A stretch of 64,000 nucleotides of DNA from an uncultured Cohaesibacter sp. (GTDB lineage Bacteria; Pseudomonadota; Alphaproteobacteria; Rhizobiales; Cohaesibacteraceae). Position 1 is the first letter of the stretch, and each line of letters begins with the position of its first letter. The notes under the pieces were generated by a model, which was given only the letters and a program-made list of their open reading frames with translations, searched no databases and had not been told where the DNA came from. The position numbers and the translations under genes are program-made. Of this stretch, positions 62,900 through 64,000 are shown in pieces. Where the stretch lies: assembly GCF_963678225.1 (NCBI RefSeq), contig NZ_OY782763.1, positions 930,001 through 994,000 of the forward strand, given 5' to 3'.

Positions 62900-64000
62900 T
62901 CAGTGTAGCTGGCCTTCGCCTTCAACATCCTCAAGCTTGATGGAGACAAATTCCAGCTCTCCACCATCAGGCTTGGCCACAAGAAATAGCAGAGTCTTCT
63001 TGCCCTCGGCCTTCAGACGATCAAGGCGCTCAATCAGGTTGCTGGGCGAAGAGACGATTTCCTGATTGATCTCGACGATGACCATTCCGGCCTCGATCCC
63101 CTTGCGCTCAGCGAGGCTCCCTGCCTCGACATCGGACACCACAACGCCCTCCACATCATCATCAAGATGATGCAGCCGCCGCACATGTGCACTGAGCCGC
63201 GAAAGAGACATACCAAAGAGCGTTGCTCCATTGGGGGCCATATGAGGCGGTTGCGCCGTCTTGCGCTCTTTTTCCGATTGTTGGGCAACGATCACCCTGC
63301 GGCTCAAAATTTGCCCTTTGCGGGCGAACTCGACATCCACTTCCTTGCCAGCTGGCGTATCGGCAACCAGACGCGTCAAGTCGCGCACCCGCTCGATCCG
63401 GGTGCCATCATAGTCCAGAATGACATCGCCGGATTTAAGCCCCGCTTCAAAAGCCGGTCCGTCCTTGTCCACCCATGTAATGAGCGCCCCGCGCACTTCA
63501 CTGACGCCCAGCCCTTCTGCCAGATCCACAGACAGCTCCTGAATGCGAACCCCAAGCCAGCCACGCCGGGCCTCACCATAATCAAGAAGCTGCTGCACCA
63601 CCCGCTGCGCGATATCGGAAGGAATGGCAAAGCCCAATCCAATGGAAGAGCCGGTGGGTGAGATGATCGCCGTATTCACCCCGACGACATTGCCATACAT
63701 ATCAAACAGCGGCCCGCCCGAATTGCCACGGTTGATCGCCGCATCCGTCTGGATGAAGTCATCATAGGGTCCGTTATTGATGATCCGGTTGCGCGCCGAA
63801 ACAATGCCGATGGAAACCGAGCCGCCAAGCCCGAAGGGGTTGCCGATCGCCATGACCCAATCGCCAACGCGCAAATCTTTCGCGCCACCGAAAGAGACGG
63901 TCGGAAGCGGTTTGTCTGCATCGACCTTGAGCAGAGCCAGATCCGTCTTGCTGTCATACCCGACAAGCTCGGCGCGATAATTTGACCCATTGTGAAATTT
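62900..64000 (-). CDS. DegP/DegQ-type serine protease (5' part beyond the window)
   Basis: A periplasmic HtrA-family protease. The 366 visible residues include the catalytic Asp (SKTDLALLKV, about visible residue 20) and Ser (NRGNSGGPL, about 94); the catalytic His lies beyond the right edge. Two PDZ domains follow (about 150-245, from GWLGVRIQELS, and 270-350, with VVSDVEAGSLAERKGIEAGM). It degrades or chaperones misfolded envelope proteins. The frame is open to the edge. Confidence 0.92.
   Translation of the reverse strand, partial: KFHNGSNYRAELVGYDSKTDLALLKVDADKPLPTVSFGGAKDLRVGDWVMAIGNPFGLGGSVSIGIVSARNRIINNGPYDDFIQTDAAINRGNSGGPLFDMYGNVVGVNTAIISPTGSSIGLGFAIPSDIAQRVVQQLLDYGEARRGWLGVRIQELSVDLAEGLGVSEVRGALITWVDKDGPAFEAGLKSGDVILDYDGTRIERVRDLTRLVADTPAGKEVDVEFARKGQILSRRVIVAQQSEKERKTAQPPHMAPNGATLFGMSLSRLSAHVRRLHHLDDDVEGVVVSDVEAGSLAERKGIEAGMVIVEINQEIVSSPSNLIERLDRLKAEGKKTLLFLVAKPDGGELEFVSIKLEDVEGEGQLH

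Overview
The window is chromosomal DNA of a flagellated alphaproteobacterium, most probably of the order Hyphomicrobiales (Rhizobiales). Four things point there. The flagellar genes follow the Caulobacter/rhizobial plan (fliX, flbT, flaF and a CheL-type flgJ). TTAA-N7-TTAA boxes of the CtrA type and -24/-12 sigma-54 promoters lie in front of flagellar operons. The DksA has lost three of its four zinc-finger cysteines. A giant coiled-coil protein resembles the growth-pole-ring (GPR/RgsE) proteins of polar-growing Rhizobiales. The genus cannot be fixed from the sequence; a marine Cohaesibacter-like organism is only a guess. No rRNA, tRNA, insertion sequence, prophage or CRISPR array was seen.

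1-24,200 is a flagellar island: fliM (cut by the left edge)-fliL leftward; flgF-flgG-flgA-flgH rightward; dksA and fliX leftward; flgI-flgJ-flgN-like and a TPR/glycosyltransferase rightward; a small unknown; a GT41-like TPR glycosyltransferase; a pyruvyltransferase-like gene; two flagellins; flbT-flaF; and leftward flgE-flgK-flgL. Three good sigma-54 promoters (flgF, flgI, flgE) and two perfect TTAA-N7-TTAA boxes (fliX/flgI and flgE) suggest a CtrA-to-sigma-54 hierarchy. Both flagellin leaders carry small hairpins with purine-rich loops, one of them around the ribosome binding site, and may be targets of FlbT.

24,600-31,100 holds sixA, a YcjX/YcjF-like pair, an MFS transporter, a methyltransferase, a 2Fe-2S ferredoxin and a small Hpt protein. 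31,300-38,900 holds the 1892-residue GPR-like protein behind a structured leader, and a convergent CheZ-like protein whose acidic tail repeats a FliM-like motif. 39,000-44,700 holds an MFS transporter and an Mla/MCE lipid-transport operon (MlaB-MlaE fusion, MlaF, MlaD, auxiliary lipoprotein).

44,700-50,100 holds a GT4 glycosyltransferase with an LpxH-like phosphoesterase, two divergent DMT transporters, a DUF123 protein and a MOSC protein. 50,100-60,800 is a branched-chain amino acid region: leuA, then a chemoreceptor, a racemase-family protein and PhzF, then ilvC, pdxJ, ilvN and ilvB. leuA and ilvB are each preceded by a short leader peptide with runs of Leu or Ile/Leu/Val codons and by candidate attenuator hairpins. 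The window ends with miaA, serB and a DegP/DegQ-type protease cut by the right edge.
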